Part shown: positions 35,198 to 44,984 of the stretch, one piece after another | Position numbering within the stretch: the stretch's first letter is position 1 | How the letters are laid out: the number at the start of each line of letters is the position of its first letter | Source of the DNA: Mycobacterium sp. | GTDB taxonomy: Bacteria > Actinomycetota > Actinomycetes > Mycobacteriales > Mycobacteriaceae | Direction of reading: 5' to 3' | DNA length: 64,000 nt | Assembly (NCBI RefSeq): GCF_004298145.1 | Contig: NZ_SCRH01000038.1 | Coordinates: forward strand, 124,001-188,000 | Position numbers and translations under genes: made by a program | Notes under the pieces: generated by a model | Databases searched by the model: none | What the model was told of the DNA's origin: nothing | What the model saw: the letters and a program-made list of their open reading frames with translations, nothing else

Positions 35198-38100
35198 GTG
35201 ACTGAATGGCCCGCCACCGTCGACAGGCGCTACCACGACGCGGTGATCTTCGACCTCGCATGCGTGGTCACCGAGACGGCGCCGGGAACTCTGAAGGCCT
35301 GCGATTCCACCCCCCTGCTGCTGCGGCGGCTGCGTGATGTCGGTGTCACCACAGCCGTCTACTCGCGCACCCAGAACTGTAAGCAGGCTTTGCGAAGCGC
35401 GGGAATAGACGGATCCGTCGACGTGCTTGTGGACGCAGAAACCGGCGCAACGCCCGATTCCGCGTCCTTGGCGGAGGTGGCGGCGCGCTTAGGTGTCCGC
35501 GCCGAGCGTTGCGCGGTAATCGAAGCTGACCAAGTCGGTGTGGAAGCCGCCATGAGGGGCGGCTTCGGCCTGGTCATCGGCCTCCGGCGCAACGGATATG
35601 CCGGCGACCTACTGGCGTGCGGTGCCGACGCGGTGATCGCCGACCTCGCGGAGGTCTCGGTGCGAAGCGGTGGCACCGCGATGTCGGACATCGCCGACGC
35701 CGTCCAGGTCTACAGTCAGCTGCAAGAGCTGGTGGCCGTGAGGCGACCGACGGTGTTTCTCGACTTCGACGGCACGCTGTCCGATATCGTCGATCATCAC
35801 GAATCGGCGACGCTGGTCGACGGTGCTGCCGATGCGTTACGCGCGCTGGCCGCGTGTTGTCCCGTCACGGTGATCAGCGGCCGCGATCTCTCGGATCTCC
35901 GCGAGCGGGTAAGCATCGCCGGGATATGGTACGCGGGCAGCCACGGGCTTGAACTGGTGGAACCCGACGGCACCCACCACGAGAACACCTCCGCCACAGG
36001 GGTTCTCGATGCCCTATCCCTTGCGGCGACCCGCCTGGCGGAGATGCTTGACGATGTTTCGGGGATAGAGATAGAGAGCAAGCGGTTTGCGGTTGCTGTC
36101 CATTACCGCAATGCCGATGCGGGCGACCTCGGCCGCGTGATCGCAACCGTCCGCGAGTACGGCCATTCTGAAGGTCTCCGAATTTCCCTCGGGCGCAAAG
36201 TCATCGAACTCCGCCCGAACATCATTTGGGACAAAGGGACGACACTGAATTGGCTCCTCGAACACATCGAGGGCCGCGACGGCGGTTCGGCCGCGATGTT
36301 GCCCATCCACATCGGTGACGACCTGACCGACGAAGACGCCTTCGACGCGGTCCAGTTCGGTGGCGTGGGGATAGTCGTGCGTCACGGCGAGGACGGTAAC
36401 CGCCCATCTGCCGCACTGTTCAGCCTGGAGAACCCCTCCGCGGTCTGCGGATTCATCCGACGACTTGCCGACGATCTGGAAGAGATCGCAGCGACACCGG
36501 CCGATGCGTGGGAACTCGTGTACGACGACTATCAGCCGGACCATGAGCGGCTGCGAGAGGCGCTCTGCACGGTGGGCAACGGCTACGTCGCCACACGTGG
36601 TTGCGCGCCGGAGGCATCCGCGGGCGAAGTGCATTATCCGGGCACTTACGCGGCCGGCGTGTACAACCAACTGGCCGATCGGGTCGCGGGCCGTGTTATC
36701 GAGAACGAGAGCCTGGTCAACCTACCCAATTGGCTCTCGCTCACCTTCCGAATCAACGATGGGCCGTGGTTCCGCGTTGATGACGCCGAGTTGCTGTGCT
36801 ATCGGCAGGTATTCGATTTGCGCCATGCGACGCTGACACGCACGCTCCGCTTCGTTGACGGTGCCGGCCACAGCACGACGCTGACCCAGCAACGATTTGC
36901 GTCGATGCACCAGCCCCACGTGCTCGCGATGCGGACGACCATCTCCGCCGAAAACTGGTCAGGCACTGTCGAGTTCAGGTCGTTGTTGGATGGAAGCGTG
37001 CGCAATACCCTCGTGGAACGCTATCGCGCACTGTCGGATACTCACCTCACCGCACCCGTGATCGACGAAATATCGCCCGATTCAGTGATTTTGCAAACTC
37101 AGACATCGCAGTCCCGCATCGCGATCGCCGTGGCCGCGCGCAGTACCGTCTGGCGAGATGATGTCCGCGCCGAAGCGCGGTACGAGGCCGTGCGGGAAGG
37201 TAACCGTGGCGGTCATGACATCCGGGTCGCCGTGTCCGCGGGAGAGTCGATCACGCTGGAGAAGGTCGCGACAATCGTTACCGGGCGCGACGCGGCCATA
37301 TCGGAAACGGAAAGTGCGGCACGGAATTACCTCGAAGAAGCTGGCCGCTACCCCGATCTTTATCATCAGCATGCCCGGGCGTGGGCCCGGCTGTGGGAGC
37401 AATGCGCCGTCAATCTGGACGACAACATCGAAGCGTTGCGAATCCTCCGGCTGCATTTGGTCCACGTGCTGCAGACCATCTCTCCGCACACCGCCGAACT
37501 CGACGTCGGCGTCCCGGCCCGGGGCCTGCATGGCGAAGCCTACCGCGGACATGTCTTCTGGGACTCGCTGTTCGTCTGCCCGGTGCTGAGTGTGCGCATG
37601 CCGAATTTGGCTCGCTCCCTGCTGCTTTATCGGTATCGACGGCTTCCCGAGGCCCGTCGCGCGGCGCGCAGGGCGGGGTATCGCGGGGCAATGTATCCCT
37701 GGCAATCCGGCAGTGACGGGCGAGAGGTGAGCCAGCAACTGCACCTCAATCCACAGTCAGGCAGGTGGAATCCGGATCCCAGTGCGCGGGCACATCACGT
37801 GGGTCTCGCGATTGCGTACAACGCGTGGCAGCACTACCAGGTGACCGGTGACCGCCAATATCTCGTCGATTACGGAGCCGAGATGTTGGTCGAGATCGCC
37901 CGTTTCTGGGTCGGGTTGGCGAAGTTCGACGACAGCCGCGACCGTTACACGATCCGGGGAATCATCGGTCCCGACGAGTTTCATTCCGGTTATCCGGGCA
38001 TGGAGTACGACGGAATAGACAACAACGCGTACACCAACGTGATGGCCGTCTGGGTGATTTTGCGAGCAATGGACGCGCTGGACATGCTGCCGTTGCGGGA

Positions 38101-38884
38101 TCGGCTCGACCTCATCGGCAGGATCGATCTGACGGCACCGGAGCTCGATCGGTGGGAGCACGTGACACGCCGGATGTTCGTCCCGTTTCACGACGGTGTG
38201 ATCAGTCAGTTCGAGGGCTACGGGGATTTGGCGGAGTTGGATTGGGAGCATTATCAGCGGCGCTACGGGAACATTCAGCGCCTCGACCGCATCCTCGAAG
38301 CCGAGGACGACAGCGTCAACAACTACAAGGCATCCAAGCAGGCCGACGCGCTGATGCTGTTGTACCTGTTGTCGTCCGAGGAACTGCTGGGGCTGTTGGG
38401 CCGCCTCGGCTACAGCTTTTCGCCCGAGCGGATCCCGAAGACGGTCGACTACTACCTTGCGCGGACGTCGCACGGTTCGACGTTGAGCGCCGTCGTGCAT
38501 TCGTGGGTGCTCGCTCGGGCGAACCGGCACATGGCCATGGAGTACTTCGACCGGGTGCTCGAGTCCGATATCGCCGACATCCAGGGTGGCACCACATCGG
38601 AGGGAATACACCTTGCGGCGATGGCCGGCAGTGTGGATCTGTTGCAACGGTGTTTCACCGGTCTGGAGACGCGCGACGACCGGCTGATGCTCAGCCCTTT
38701 GTGGCCGGAAACCCTGGGCCCAATGGAGTTCGCCGTCGTGTACCGCGGCCAACGGCTTCATCTTCGGATCACCGGACGAACCGCGACGGTGACCGCGGAG
38801 GCCGGAAAGGCACAACCGATCGAGGTGGAATGCCGCGGTCGCGTGCAACCTCTCCGCCCCGGTCACACCATCGAAGTCGGCTGA
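35198..38884 (+). CDS. otsB1: OtsB1-type HAD / trehalose-phosphatase / GH65 fusion protein
   Basis: The product is 1228 residues in three parts. First is a shortened HAD-like domain (about 10-140). Second is a trehalose-6-phosphate phosphatase domain with D-F-D-G-T (Asp189, Asp191) and G-D-D-L-T-D-E-D-A-F. Third is a GH65 glycoside-phosphorylase/hydrolase domain (about 450-1220) with the acid in G-P-D-E-F-H (Glu927). It is the homologue of Rv2006 (1327 residues), a DosR target, but lacks about 100 residues of the first HAD domain. I used GTG 35198; longer frames run through the DosR box. It probably acts on trehalose or related disaccharides. Confidence 0.88.
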   Translation: MTEWPATVDRRYHDAVIFDLACVVTETAPGTLKACDSTPLLLRRLRDVGVTTAVYSRTQNCKQALRSAGIDGSVDVLVDAETGATPDSASLAEVAARLGVRAERCAVIEADQVGVEAAMRGGFGLVIGLRRNGYAGDLLACGADAVIADLAEVSVRSGGTAMSDIADAVQVYSQLQELVAVRRPTVFLDFDGTLSDIVDHHESATLVDGAADALRALAACCPVTVISGRDLSDLRERVSIAGIWYAGSHGLELVEPDGTHHENTSATGVLDALSLAATRLAEMLDDVSGIEIESKRFAVAVHYRNADAGDLGRVIATVREYGHSEGLRISLGRKVIELRPNIIWDKGTTLNWLLEHIEGRDGGSAAMLPIHIGDDLTDEDAFDAVQFGGVGIVVRHGEDGNRPSAALFSLENPSAVCGFIRRLADDLEEIAATPADAWELVYDDYQPDHERLREALCTVGNGYVATRGCAPEASAGEVHYPGTYAAGVYNQLADRVAGRVIENESLVNLPNWLSLTFRINDGPWFRVDDAELLCYRQVFDLRHATLTRTLRFVDGAGHSTTLTQQRFASMHQPHVLAMRTTISAENWSGTVEFRSLLDGSVRNTLVERYRALSDTHLTAPVIDEISPDSVILQTQTSQSRIAIAVAARSTVWRDDVRAEARYEAVREGNRGGHDIRVAVSAGESITLEKVATIVTGRDAAISETESAARNYLEEAGRYPDLYHQHARAWARLWEQCAVNLDDNIEALRILRLHLVHVLQTISPHTAELDVGVPARGLHGEAYRGHVFWDSLFVCPVLSVRMPNLARSLLLYRYRRLPEARRAARRAGYRGAMYPWQSGSDGREVSQQLHLNPQSGRWNPDPSARAHHVGLAIAYNAWQHYQVTGDRQYLVDYGAEMLVEIARFWVGLAKFDDSRDRYTIRGIIGPDEFHSGYPGMEYDGIDNNAYTNVMAVWVILRAMDALDMLPLRDRLDLIGRIDLTAPELDRWEHVTRRMFVPFHDGVISQFEGYGDLAELDWEHYQRRYGNIQRLDRILEAEDDSVNNYKASKQADALMLLYLLSSEELLGLLGRLGYSFSPERIPKTVDYYLARTSHGSTLSAVVHSWVLARANRHMAMEYFDRVLESDIADIQGGTTSEGIHLAAMAGSVDLLQRCFTGLETRDDRLMLSPLWPETLGPMEFAVVYRGQRLHLRITGRTATVTAEAGKAQPIEVECRGRVQPLRPGHTIEVG

Positions 38885-38918
38885 ATACCAACGCAGGTGA
38901 CCATCGCCGCGAACCGAG

Positions 38919-38932
38919 GGGCCGAACGGCCC
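38919..38932. promoter_or_regulatory. DosR-type box ahead of a USP gene
   Basis: GGGCC-GAAC-GGCCC is a perfect palindrome sharing the G-G-G-x-C....G-x-C-C-C pattern with the other boxes here. It is about 85 bases before the ATG at 39016, the usual distance in this window. Confidence 0.5.
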
Positions 38933-39015
38933 TGCCGTTCGCCGGCAATGCCCAATAACGTCTGTGATTGACATGGGTTATCCCGCCAGTCCAGCGCCTC
39001 GATCGGAGAAATGCG

Positions 39016-39828
39016 ATGAACCATCCGCACTCACCACGGCGGATAGTCGTGGGTATCGACGGCTCCCACGCAGCGATCAACGCGGCCAAATGGGCGGTCG
39101 CCGAAGCGACCAGTCGCGACATCCCGCTTCGTCTGATCTACGCGATGCCCGAAGCAAAAACGGATGCACCTTCCGACGATCCCCTCCTCGATGTGGAATG
39201 CGGCGAAGCCGCCTTGCGCACGGCCTGCGCGGCGTTGCATGCCGCGACCGCGGAAGTCAAAGTCGAAACCGACCTGGTGAACGGCTCTGCGGTAAGCGCG
39301 CTGATCGACGAATCACGCTACGGGACCATGCTTTGCGTGGGGTCGGTGGGGATCGGGCAGATCGCCCATAAGATCATCGGATCGACTGCCCACACTGTCG
39401 CTCGCGGTGCTCATTGCCCCGTAGCGATCGTCCGCGCCAACCGTGAAACCGGCGTGCCACGTTCCGGATCGATTGCCGTGGTCGTCGATGACTCGCCCCA
39501 CAACGACAGCGTGCTCGAACATGGGTTCAGGGAAGCGCAGCTTCGCAACGCGCCCATTCTGGCGATGGGCGTGTGGCGATGGGGCTTCGGGGAAATTCCG
39601 TACCGCAAGTTGGACCGTCGACTCCACCGCTGGGTGACTCAGCACCCCGAGGTGCATGTGCGTCCTACCGCGGCCAGGCACGGAGCCGCTGAATATCTGG
39701 CCGGCACACAGGAACCCGTGGAACTCGCCGTGGTGGGAGATTCGTATTCCGACAAGGTCGCCCGCATCGTCGGTCCGCTGAACCCCCGTTTCGGGCACAC
39801 CGGGTGTTCGGTGCTGGTGGTGCGCTGA
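39016..39828 (+). CDS. Two-domain universal stress protein, divergent second half
   Basis: The product is 270 residues. The first USP domain is standard (V-V-G-I-D-G-S-H-A-A, then C-V-G-S-V-G-I-G). The second starts A-V-V-V-D-D-S-P-H and ends with G-C-S-V-L-V-V-R, without the G-R-G loop, so it probably does not bind ATP. The same shape is seen in the USP beside devR (Rv3134c-like). ATG 39016 has GGAGAAA upstream. It converges on another USP gene. Confidence 0.85.
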   Translation: MNHPHSPRRIVVGIDGSHAAINAAKWAVAEATSRDIPLRLIYAMPEAKTDAPSDDPLLDVECGEAALRTACAALHAATAEVKVETDLVNGSAVSALIDESRYGTMLCVGSVGIGQIAHKIIGSTAHTVARGAHCPVAIVRANRETGVPRSGSIAVVVDDSPHNDSVLEHGFREAQLRNAPILAMGVWRWGFGEIPYRKLDRRLHRWVTQHPEVHVRPTAARHGAAEYLAGTQEPVELAVVGDSYSDKVARIVGPLNPRFGHTGCSVLVVR

Positions 39829-39843
39829 CCAAGCGGGCGGACG

Positions 39844-40725
39844 TCACCCACCGCGGGCCACAATCACCGGAACCGTAGCCGATTGCGCAACGTGTGAGCC
39901 GACCGAACCCAGCAGCATACCGGGAAACCCGCCGCGCCCGCGGCTACCGACAACGACCAGCTGAGCATGTTCGGCTTCCTCGAGCAGCCACCGAGAAGGC
40001 TTGTCGCAGACGATCACTCGCTTGACACACACATCCGGATACTGTTCGTGCCACCCGGCGAGGCGCTCGGCGAGAATCTCCTTCCCCTCGGCCTCGCAGT
40101 CGCGCCAGTCCATCCCCAAAATGGGAAAAACGCCCACGTCACTCCAGGCGTGGAGCGCAACCAAATCGACGCCCCGGCGATCCGCCTCGTCAAATGCCAA
40201 AGCGAGTGCGGCCTCAGATGCGGGCGATCCGTCGGTACCCACGAGCACCGGCGCATCGGCGGCCGGAGTCGCGTCTTCGTCGGCGTGGATGACCGCCACC
40301 GGGCAGTGCGCATGATGAAGCAGCCCGGCAGTCACCGAGCCCAGCAGCAGACGGCCCAACGCCCCGAGTCCCTGGCTACCGGCAACGATCATCCATGCGT
40401 CCCTGGATGCATCGATCAGCGCCGGCACCGTGCTGGAATAGGCTATCTCGGTGTGTATTTCGGGTGGCGGCGCACCACCCAGATTGGCATTGAGCGTCTT
40501 TCGGGCCTGCTCGATGACGTGTTCCGCACTTTCGTGCTGCCAATCGGGCATGTCCGTGTACAACTGGCCCACCGGCCAACCCACGACCACCGGAGAGACG
40601 GCGTGCATCAGCGTGATCGGCAAACCACGCATGGTGGCCTCGCCGGCAGCCCACGCCACCGCGGCGTCAGATGCCGTCGATCCGTCGACACAGAACAGTA
40701 TTCCGCGACTCTTCGTCTCCGGCAT
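39844..40725 (-). CDS. Two-domain universal stress protein
   Basis: The product is 293 residues. Both domains look competent: F-C-V-D-G-S-T-A-S and A-G-S-Q-G-L-G in the first, G-T-D-G-S-P-A-S and V-V-G-S-R-G-R-G-G in the second. GGAG lies 7 bases before the ATG at 40725. It begins 13 bases after the stop of the GNAT gene and is co-transcribed with it. DosR boxes lie ahead of the GNAT gene. Confidence 0.9.
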   Translation of the reverse strand: MPETKSRGILFCVDGSTASDAAVAWAAGEATMRGLPITLMHAVSPVVVGWPVGQLYTDMPDWQHESAEHVIEQARKTLNANLGGAPPPEIHTEIAYSSTVPALIDASRDAWMIVAGSQGLGALGRLLLGSVTAGLLHHAHCPVAVIHADEDATPAADAPVLVGTDGSPASEAALALAFDEADRRGVDLVALHAWSDVGVFPILGMDWRDCEAEGKEILAERLAGWHEQYPDVCVKRVIVCDKPSRWLLEEAEHAQLVVVGSRGRGGFPGMLLGSVGSHVAQSATVPVIVARGG

Positions 40726-40738
40726 TTCCACACTCCTT

Positions 40739-41293
40739 TTACGAAATCTGTTGACCGGCCGGTGATGACACGTCGCTGCGATCGGGCAGTGCGATGTCCA
40801 GATGAAGGACCGATCCGCACTTCGTTCGCTCGCGGGGCCACCCGAAATCAGCCAGGACAGCGAGCATCAGGTAATTCTGCGCCAAGACATCGGCGACGAA
40901 CCGCCGAATCCCGTGCGCTCTGGCGATCTGGGCCAGACGTCTGAGCAAGGCGGTTCCCACGCCAAGCGAGTGGTCCTCGTGAGCGACCACGATGGCGATG
41001 TCGGCGACTGTCGGGTCGGCGCAGACCGTATAGTCCGCTACGCCGATGAGCCGGTCGCCGTCGAATGCGCCCAACGCGTACCGCCCTTCTCCGGGCGCGA
41101 TGAGCTTGTTCACGAGCTCGTCAAGATGGGCCGGACGCAGTGTGAAGAAACGGAAGTACCGATCGTGATCGCTGAGCTGTTGATGAAGAGCGACAACGGA
41201 TTCGGCATCAGCGCTAACGACACGGCGCAACGAGATCAGCCGCCCGTCCGGCAATTGGCACGTCGCTGTGTCTCCCACCGCTTGACTGCCCAT
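40739..41293 (-). CDS. GNAT-family N-acetyltransferase
   Basis: The product is 184 residues with the GNAT fold: I-S-L-R-R-V at the start, then A-I-V-V-A-H-E-D-H-S-L-G-V-G-T-A-L-L, whose G-V-G-T-A is the acetyl-CoA pyrophosphate loop (the motif is a variant of Q/R-x-x-G-x-G/A). Some mycobacterial relatives acetylate lysines, for instance in acetyl-CoA synthetase, which also occurs in this island. That link is speculative. AGGAG precedes the ATG. First gene of a GNAT-USP operon. Confidence 0.8.
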   Translation of the reverse strand: MGSQAVGDTATCQLPDGRLISLRRVVSADAESVVALHQQLSDHDRYFRFFTLRPAHLDELVNKLIAPGEGRYALGAFDGDRLIGVADYTVCADPTVADIAIVVAHEDHSLGVGTALLRRLAQIARAHGIRRFVADVLAQNYLMLAVLADFGWPRERTKCGSVLHLDIALPDRSDVSSPAGQQIS

Positions 41294-41382
41294 CGCCACT
41301 CCTTGAACGCCGGCAGGCCCAGCTATATGGTCATCCTCGCCAGCCTGGACATGACGCTATGGGAACGGCGGAAATCGGGGCA

Positions 41383-41417
41383 GGGCCGTTGGACCTCGCG
41401 TCTGTGCCATTGGTCCC
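41383..41417. promoter_or_regulatory. Two DosR-type boxes ahead of the GNAT-USP operon
   Basis: GGGCCGTTGGACCT (41383-41396) and GTGCCATTGGTCCC (41404-41417), 21 bases apart centre to centre, lie 90-125 bases upstream of the GNAT start and just after the devS stop. The first core is identical to the box at 61825-61838. Confidence 0.6.
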
Positions 41418-41443
41418 GACGGGTGTCGGACGGGTGCGACCGA

Positions 41444-43156
41444 TCAGTGATCGGTGAGCGGGGCGGCCCAGTGAACGCGGGTGCCGCCCACGGCCTGGTT
41501 GGAGATTTCACAGCGGCCACCGACCTGTTGGGCGCGGTACTGCATATTCGTCAGGCCGCTGCGGCGATGGTTGTCCGCCGGGATGCCGTTTCCGTTGTCG
41601 GTGATGTCGAGGGTCAGCATGTCGGCAACGTCGACTTCGACCGTCAGCCGCGAGGCGCCGGAATGGCGGACGGCGTTGCTCACCGCTTCCGCGGTGACCG
41701 CTTCGGCGTGCTCGGCGAGCTCGCCGCCCACGGTGGTCGTCGGTCCGTGCATCCGCACGGTGGTGACGATGTCACGATTTTCGGTGAGATCGGCGACCAC
41801 TCGCTGAATGCGATTCCGGAAGCCACTATCGTGCTCCGCCGGCGACTTCAGCTGGAAGATGGTGGTGCGGATCTCCTCGATAATGGTTTGCAGATCGTCC
41901 AGCGTGCGGTTGAGTCGCTCCACGATCTCCGGTGAACGCGCCCGGACGACGGTGCCTTGCAGGTCCATGCCTGCGGCGAACAACCTCTGGATGACGTGAT
42001 CGTGCAAGTCGTGGGCGATGCGCTCACGCTCGCCCACCAGGGTCAGCTGGCGGGCGTGCTCGCGGCCCGAGGCGACCATCAGGGCCAGGGCCGCGTGGGT
42101 GGCGAAATCGCGTACCAGTTCCAGGTAACTGTCGTCGAAGGGCGCCCGGTCCGCGCTGCGTGCTATCGCGATCACTCCCGCGACTTCGTCGTCGGTCCCC
42201 AATGGCATCAAGATCGCGCTGCGTTGCCCGACGTCGGTGAAAGCGTGGATGGGGTAGCTCAACGACTCGGTGATCAGCGGGTCACCGGAGCGGAACACGG
42301 CGCCGGTGGTGGAGGCGTCCACCGGAATCCGTTGACCGATAACCTCGGCGGCGTTGAGGCCCACCGCCGCCGAGATCACCAGCGTGTCGATCTCGTCGAA
42401 GGGGAGATCGTCGTCGACCGGGACCAGCACGATCGCCTGCTCGGCCTCGGTGAGAGCGCACGCGCGGTCGGCGATCAACTGCAACGGAGTCAACCCCGAT
42501 TTGGCATTGGACAGCAGGGCGGTCATGATCTCCCGGCTCGCTTCCATCCATTTCACCGACATGCGTTCGCGTTCGAAAAGTTGCGCATTGTCGATGGCGA
42601 CGGCCGCCGCCATCGCCAGCGCCCGAGCGGCGACCTCATCGGATTCCGAGAAGACCCGACCCGGCTCGTCGTGGGTGAGATAAAGATTGCCGAAAACCGT
42701 CCCGTGGATGGTGATGGGCACCCCGATAAAGCCCCGCATCGGCGGATGATGCTCGGGGAACCCGACCGAAGCCGGATGTCTGGTGAGGTCGTCCAGGCGC
42801 AAAGCAGGCGTGTCGAGAAGCGAGAGGGAGAGAACTCCCTTGCCCACCGGCAGATGTCCGATCAGGCGCGTCGCATCGGAGTCGATCCCGTCATGGATGA
42901 ACGAGATCAACCCACCGTCGGAGTCACGCACCGCGAGCGCGCCGTAGGGAGCGCGGGTCAGGTCTTTGGCCGCGCGAACGATCCGGCGCAGCATCGCGTC
43001 GAGATCGAGATCCGAGCCGATCTCGACGATCACATGCAGCAATCGCTCCATCTGATCACGCGCCGCCAACAACTCATCGAGTTGCTGGTGCATCCGGCTG
43101 ACCAACCCACGCTGGCCTAGTCCGGCGAAAGCCGATCCGCTGTCATCTTTGGCCAC
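41444..43156 (-). CDS. devS: DosS/DevS-type haem sensor histidine kinase
   Basis: The product is 570 residues: GAF-A (about 40-190), GAF-B (210-360), a dimerisation helix with the acceptor D-L-H-D-H-V-I-Q-R-L-F (His385), and an HATPase domain (N-A-V-R-H, D-N-G-N-G-I-P). The F-P-E-H-H-P-P-M and F-G-N-L-Y-L-T blocks are those of the haem GAF domain in DosS/DosT. It senses low O2/NO/CO and phosphorylates DevR. GTG start; GGAGG lies 12 bases upstream. Third gene of USP-devR-devS, separated from devR by 152 bases. Whether it is closer to DosS or DosT needs a tree. Confidence 0.93.
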   Translation of the reverse strand: MAKDDSGSAFAGLGQRGLVSRMHQQLDELLAARDQMERLLHVIVEIGSDLDLDAMLRRIVRAAKDLTRAPYGALAVRDSDGGLISFIHDGIDSDATRLIGHLPVGKGVLSLSLLDTPALRLDDLTRHPASVGFPEHHPPMRGFIGVPITIHGTVFGNLYLTHDEPGRVFSESDEVAARALAMAAAVAIDNAQLFERERMSVKWMEASREIMTALLSNAKSGLTPLQLIADRACALTEAEQAIVLVPVDDDLPFDEIDTLVISAAVGLNAAEVIGQRIPVDASTTGAVFRSGDPLITESLSYPIHAFTDVGQRSAILMPLGTDDEVAGVIAIARSADRAPFDDSYLELVRDFATHAALALMVASGREHARQLTLVGERERIAHDLHDHVIQRLFAAGMDLQGTVVRARSPEIVERLNRTLDDLQTIIEEIRTTIFQLKSPAEHDSGFRNRIQRVVADLTENRDIVTTVRMHGPTTTVGGELAEHAEAVTAEAVSNAVRHSGASRLTVEVDVADMLTLDITDNGNGIPADNHRRSGLTNMQYRAQQVGGRCEISNQAVGGTRVHWAAPLTDH

Positions 43157-43308
43157 TCCGAGTTGCTACCTCCGACCCTTCAGCCCCCCGTAACAACTGC
43201 GCGTCGCACGAAGGTGAATATTCGAAGGCGTCAACGCGAAGGTGCTCACGCCAGCTTAGTCCCATTCCAGCTCGAGTCCAATGCTGGCGATACGGCCGTC
43301 TTCGCAGG

Positions 43309-43965
43309 TCAGCGGCCTGTGATCGGCGGGGCAGGGTGCTGGTCCAACCTCGAGGCGAACACCGCGGCCTGGGTGCGCCGTTCCATGCCGAGTTTGGCCA
43401 GCAGCCGCGATACATAGTTCTTCACCGTCTTTTCGGCCAGAAACATCCGCGTGGCGATCTGTCGGTTGGTCAAGCCCTCGCCCAGGAGCCCGAGCAATGT
43501 TCGCTCGCGCTCGGTCAATCCGGACAGTGGATCTTTGCGCCCGGTGGCACCGCGGAGTTTGGCCATCAGCGCGGAAGCCGCGCGGTTATCCAGCAGCGAT
43601 TTGCCGGCACCGACGTCCTTGATCGCCTGCGCGAGTTCCATCCCCCTGATGTCCTTGACGACATAGCCACTGGCCCCCGCCAGGATCGCCTCGAGCATTG
43701 CCTCGTCGGACGTGAATGACGTCAGCATCAGACACCGCAACTCCGGGAGCTCCGACAGCAGGTCGCGGCACAGTTCGATCCCGTTACCGTCCGGAAGTCG
43801 CACATCGAGCACGGCGACGTCGGGCTTCGTTACGGGTATTCGCACCATCGCTTCGGAGACCGAGCCCGCGTCACCGACGACATCCAGCTCGGGGTCCGAT
43901 GCGAGCAGATCGGTGAGACCGCGACGGACGACTTCATGATCATCGACCAAGAAGACTTTAACCAT
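43309..43965 (-). CDS. devR: DosR/DevR dormancy response regulator
   Basis: The product is 218 residues, as DevR. The receiver domain has V-D-D-H-E-V (acidic pair), V-A-V-L-D-V-R-L-P (phospho-Asp near 54) and a C-terminal LuxR/NarL helix-turn-helix ([27 protein letters not shown]). The ATG at 43965 has GGAAGGA upstream; an upstream extension is unsupported. It is the expected activator of the boxes in this window. Co-transcribed after the USP gene. Confidence 0.95.
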   Translation of the reverse strand: MVKVFLVDDHEVVRRGLTDLLASDPELDVVGDAGSVSEAMVRIPVTKPDVAVLDVRLPDGNGIELCRDLLSELPELRCLMLTSFTSDEAMLEAILAGASGYVVKDIRGMELAQAIKDVGAGKSLLDNRAASALMAKLRGATGRKDPLSGLTERERTLLGLLGEGLTNRQIATRMFLAEKTVKNYVSRLLAKLGMERRTQAAVFASRLDQHPAPPITGR

Positions 43966-44060
43966 TGCGAGTCCTTCCGTGTGGCCGTGCGAAGCTCCGC
44001 CTCCCACCGAGGATCATCGGGGGCAGCATACGTAAATCGTTGACGGCGAGGGTTTCGGAT

Positions 44061-44831
44061 CTAGTCACGGACAATCAGCACCGAGCAGCTCGGATAGCCC
44101 AGTATCGGGTGAGAATTGGGTGTGGCGAGCTCTGCGATCTGATCGGCATCGGCGCCACCCACGACGGCGAGTTCAATTGCGCTACTGCGGCTCTCAGAGT
44201 TCCTCAGGCCCGTGCCGGCGGCGACGACCTGAACGGGAACGTCCGGATAGCGCCGCACCCAACTGTTCAGGCGCCGGTCGATCTGCCGCACAGTGGCGTG
44301 CCGTCGCCGTCCTTCCTCCATGGCCTGGTGGACAACTTCGTCGTTGTCGGGCTCGTCGTTGAGTACGACAGCGATCACGCCCGGATGCGCCGCCGTTCCG
44401 TCCGGATTGGTTCGGATGATCGCCACCGGGCAGTGCGCGTGCGTCGCCAAGGCGGCCTCGGTTGCGCCCAGCACCTTGTCGGCCGCCCATCGGCGCTGGT
44501 CGGTACCGACACACACCAGCGCCGCATCCGCCGACTCGTTGATCAGTACCTGTGCCGGGTCGCCCGAGAGCAGGACCGCTTCCACCTCGACGGGTATGCC
44601 TGCGCCTTGCACGGCGACCTCAGCCTGGTACAGGGCCGTTTCGCCGGCTTCAAGCTCCCAGTCGGAAGGCTGCGCCGACGGGGATTGTGATCGGTTGCCC
44701 CCGGCGACGTGGACGAGCCGCAGGGGTAGCTGTCGGCTGATCGCCTCGTCCACTGCCCATTTGGCGGCATTCACCGCAGCTTGCGACCCGTCGATTCCCA
44801 CCACCACCGACTTCGAGTGCAGCTGATTCAT
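44061..44831 (-). CDS. Universal stress protein, Rv3134c-like, head of the devRS operon
   Basis: The product is 256 residues with two USP-like domains; the first begins V-V-V-G-I-D-G-S-Q-A-A, the second A-V-V-L-N-D-E-P-D-N-D. The second lacks the G-R-G loop and probably does not bind ATP. Position directly upstream of devR equals that of Rv3134c. AGGAG stands 5 bases before the ATG. DosR boxes upstream indicate autoregulation of the whole operon. Confidence 0.9.
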   Translation of the reverse strand: MNQLHSKSVVVGIDGSQAAVNAAKWAVDEAISRQLPLRLVHVAGGNRSQSPSAQPSDWELEAGETALYQAEVAVQGAGIPVEVEAVLLSGDPAQVLINESADAALVCVGTDQRRWAADKVLGATEAALATHAHCPVAIIRTNPDGTAAHPGVIAVVLNDEPDNDEVVHQAMEEGRRRHATVRQIDRRLNSWVRRYPDVPVQVVAAGTGLRNSESRSSAIELAVVGGADADQIAELATPNSHPILGYPSCSVLIVRD

Positions 44832-44886
44832 CAGAGCTCCTGGCTAGCTGTCGAGCAGATCAGCGATCGGCTCAATGCCAGGCTAT

Positions 44887-44947
44887 GGAACTTCCGGCCG
44901 CTACGCAGGAGTCCTTTGGCCTCACATCATCGGCCGTTCGTCCCGAA
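44887..44947. promoter_or_regulatory. DosR-type boxes ahead of the devR operon
   Basis: The best site is CGGCCGTTCGTCCC (44931-44944; minus strand GGGACGAACGGCCG, matching TTCGGGACG at its left half). A second is GAGTCCTTTGGCCT (44909-44922), and a weaker one is near 44887-44900. Several boxes at about 60-115 bases from the start fit an autoregulated operon. Confidence 0.65.
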
Positions 44948-44984
44948 TGCGCGACGCCGGCCACAATCGATCCGAAAACGCCGC

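Noticed and set aside
41957..43120. A 387-codon plus-strand frame
   Set aside because: Antisense to devS.
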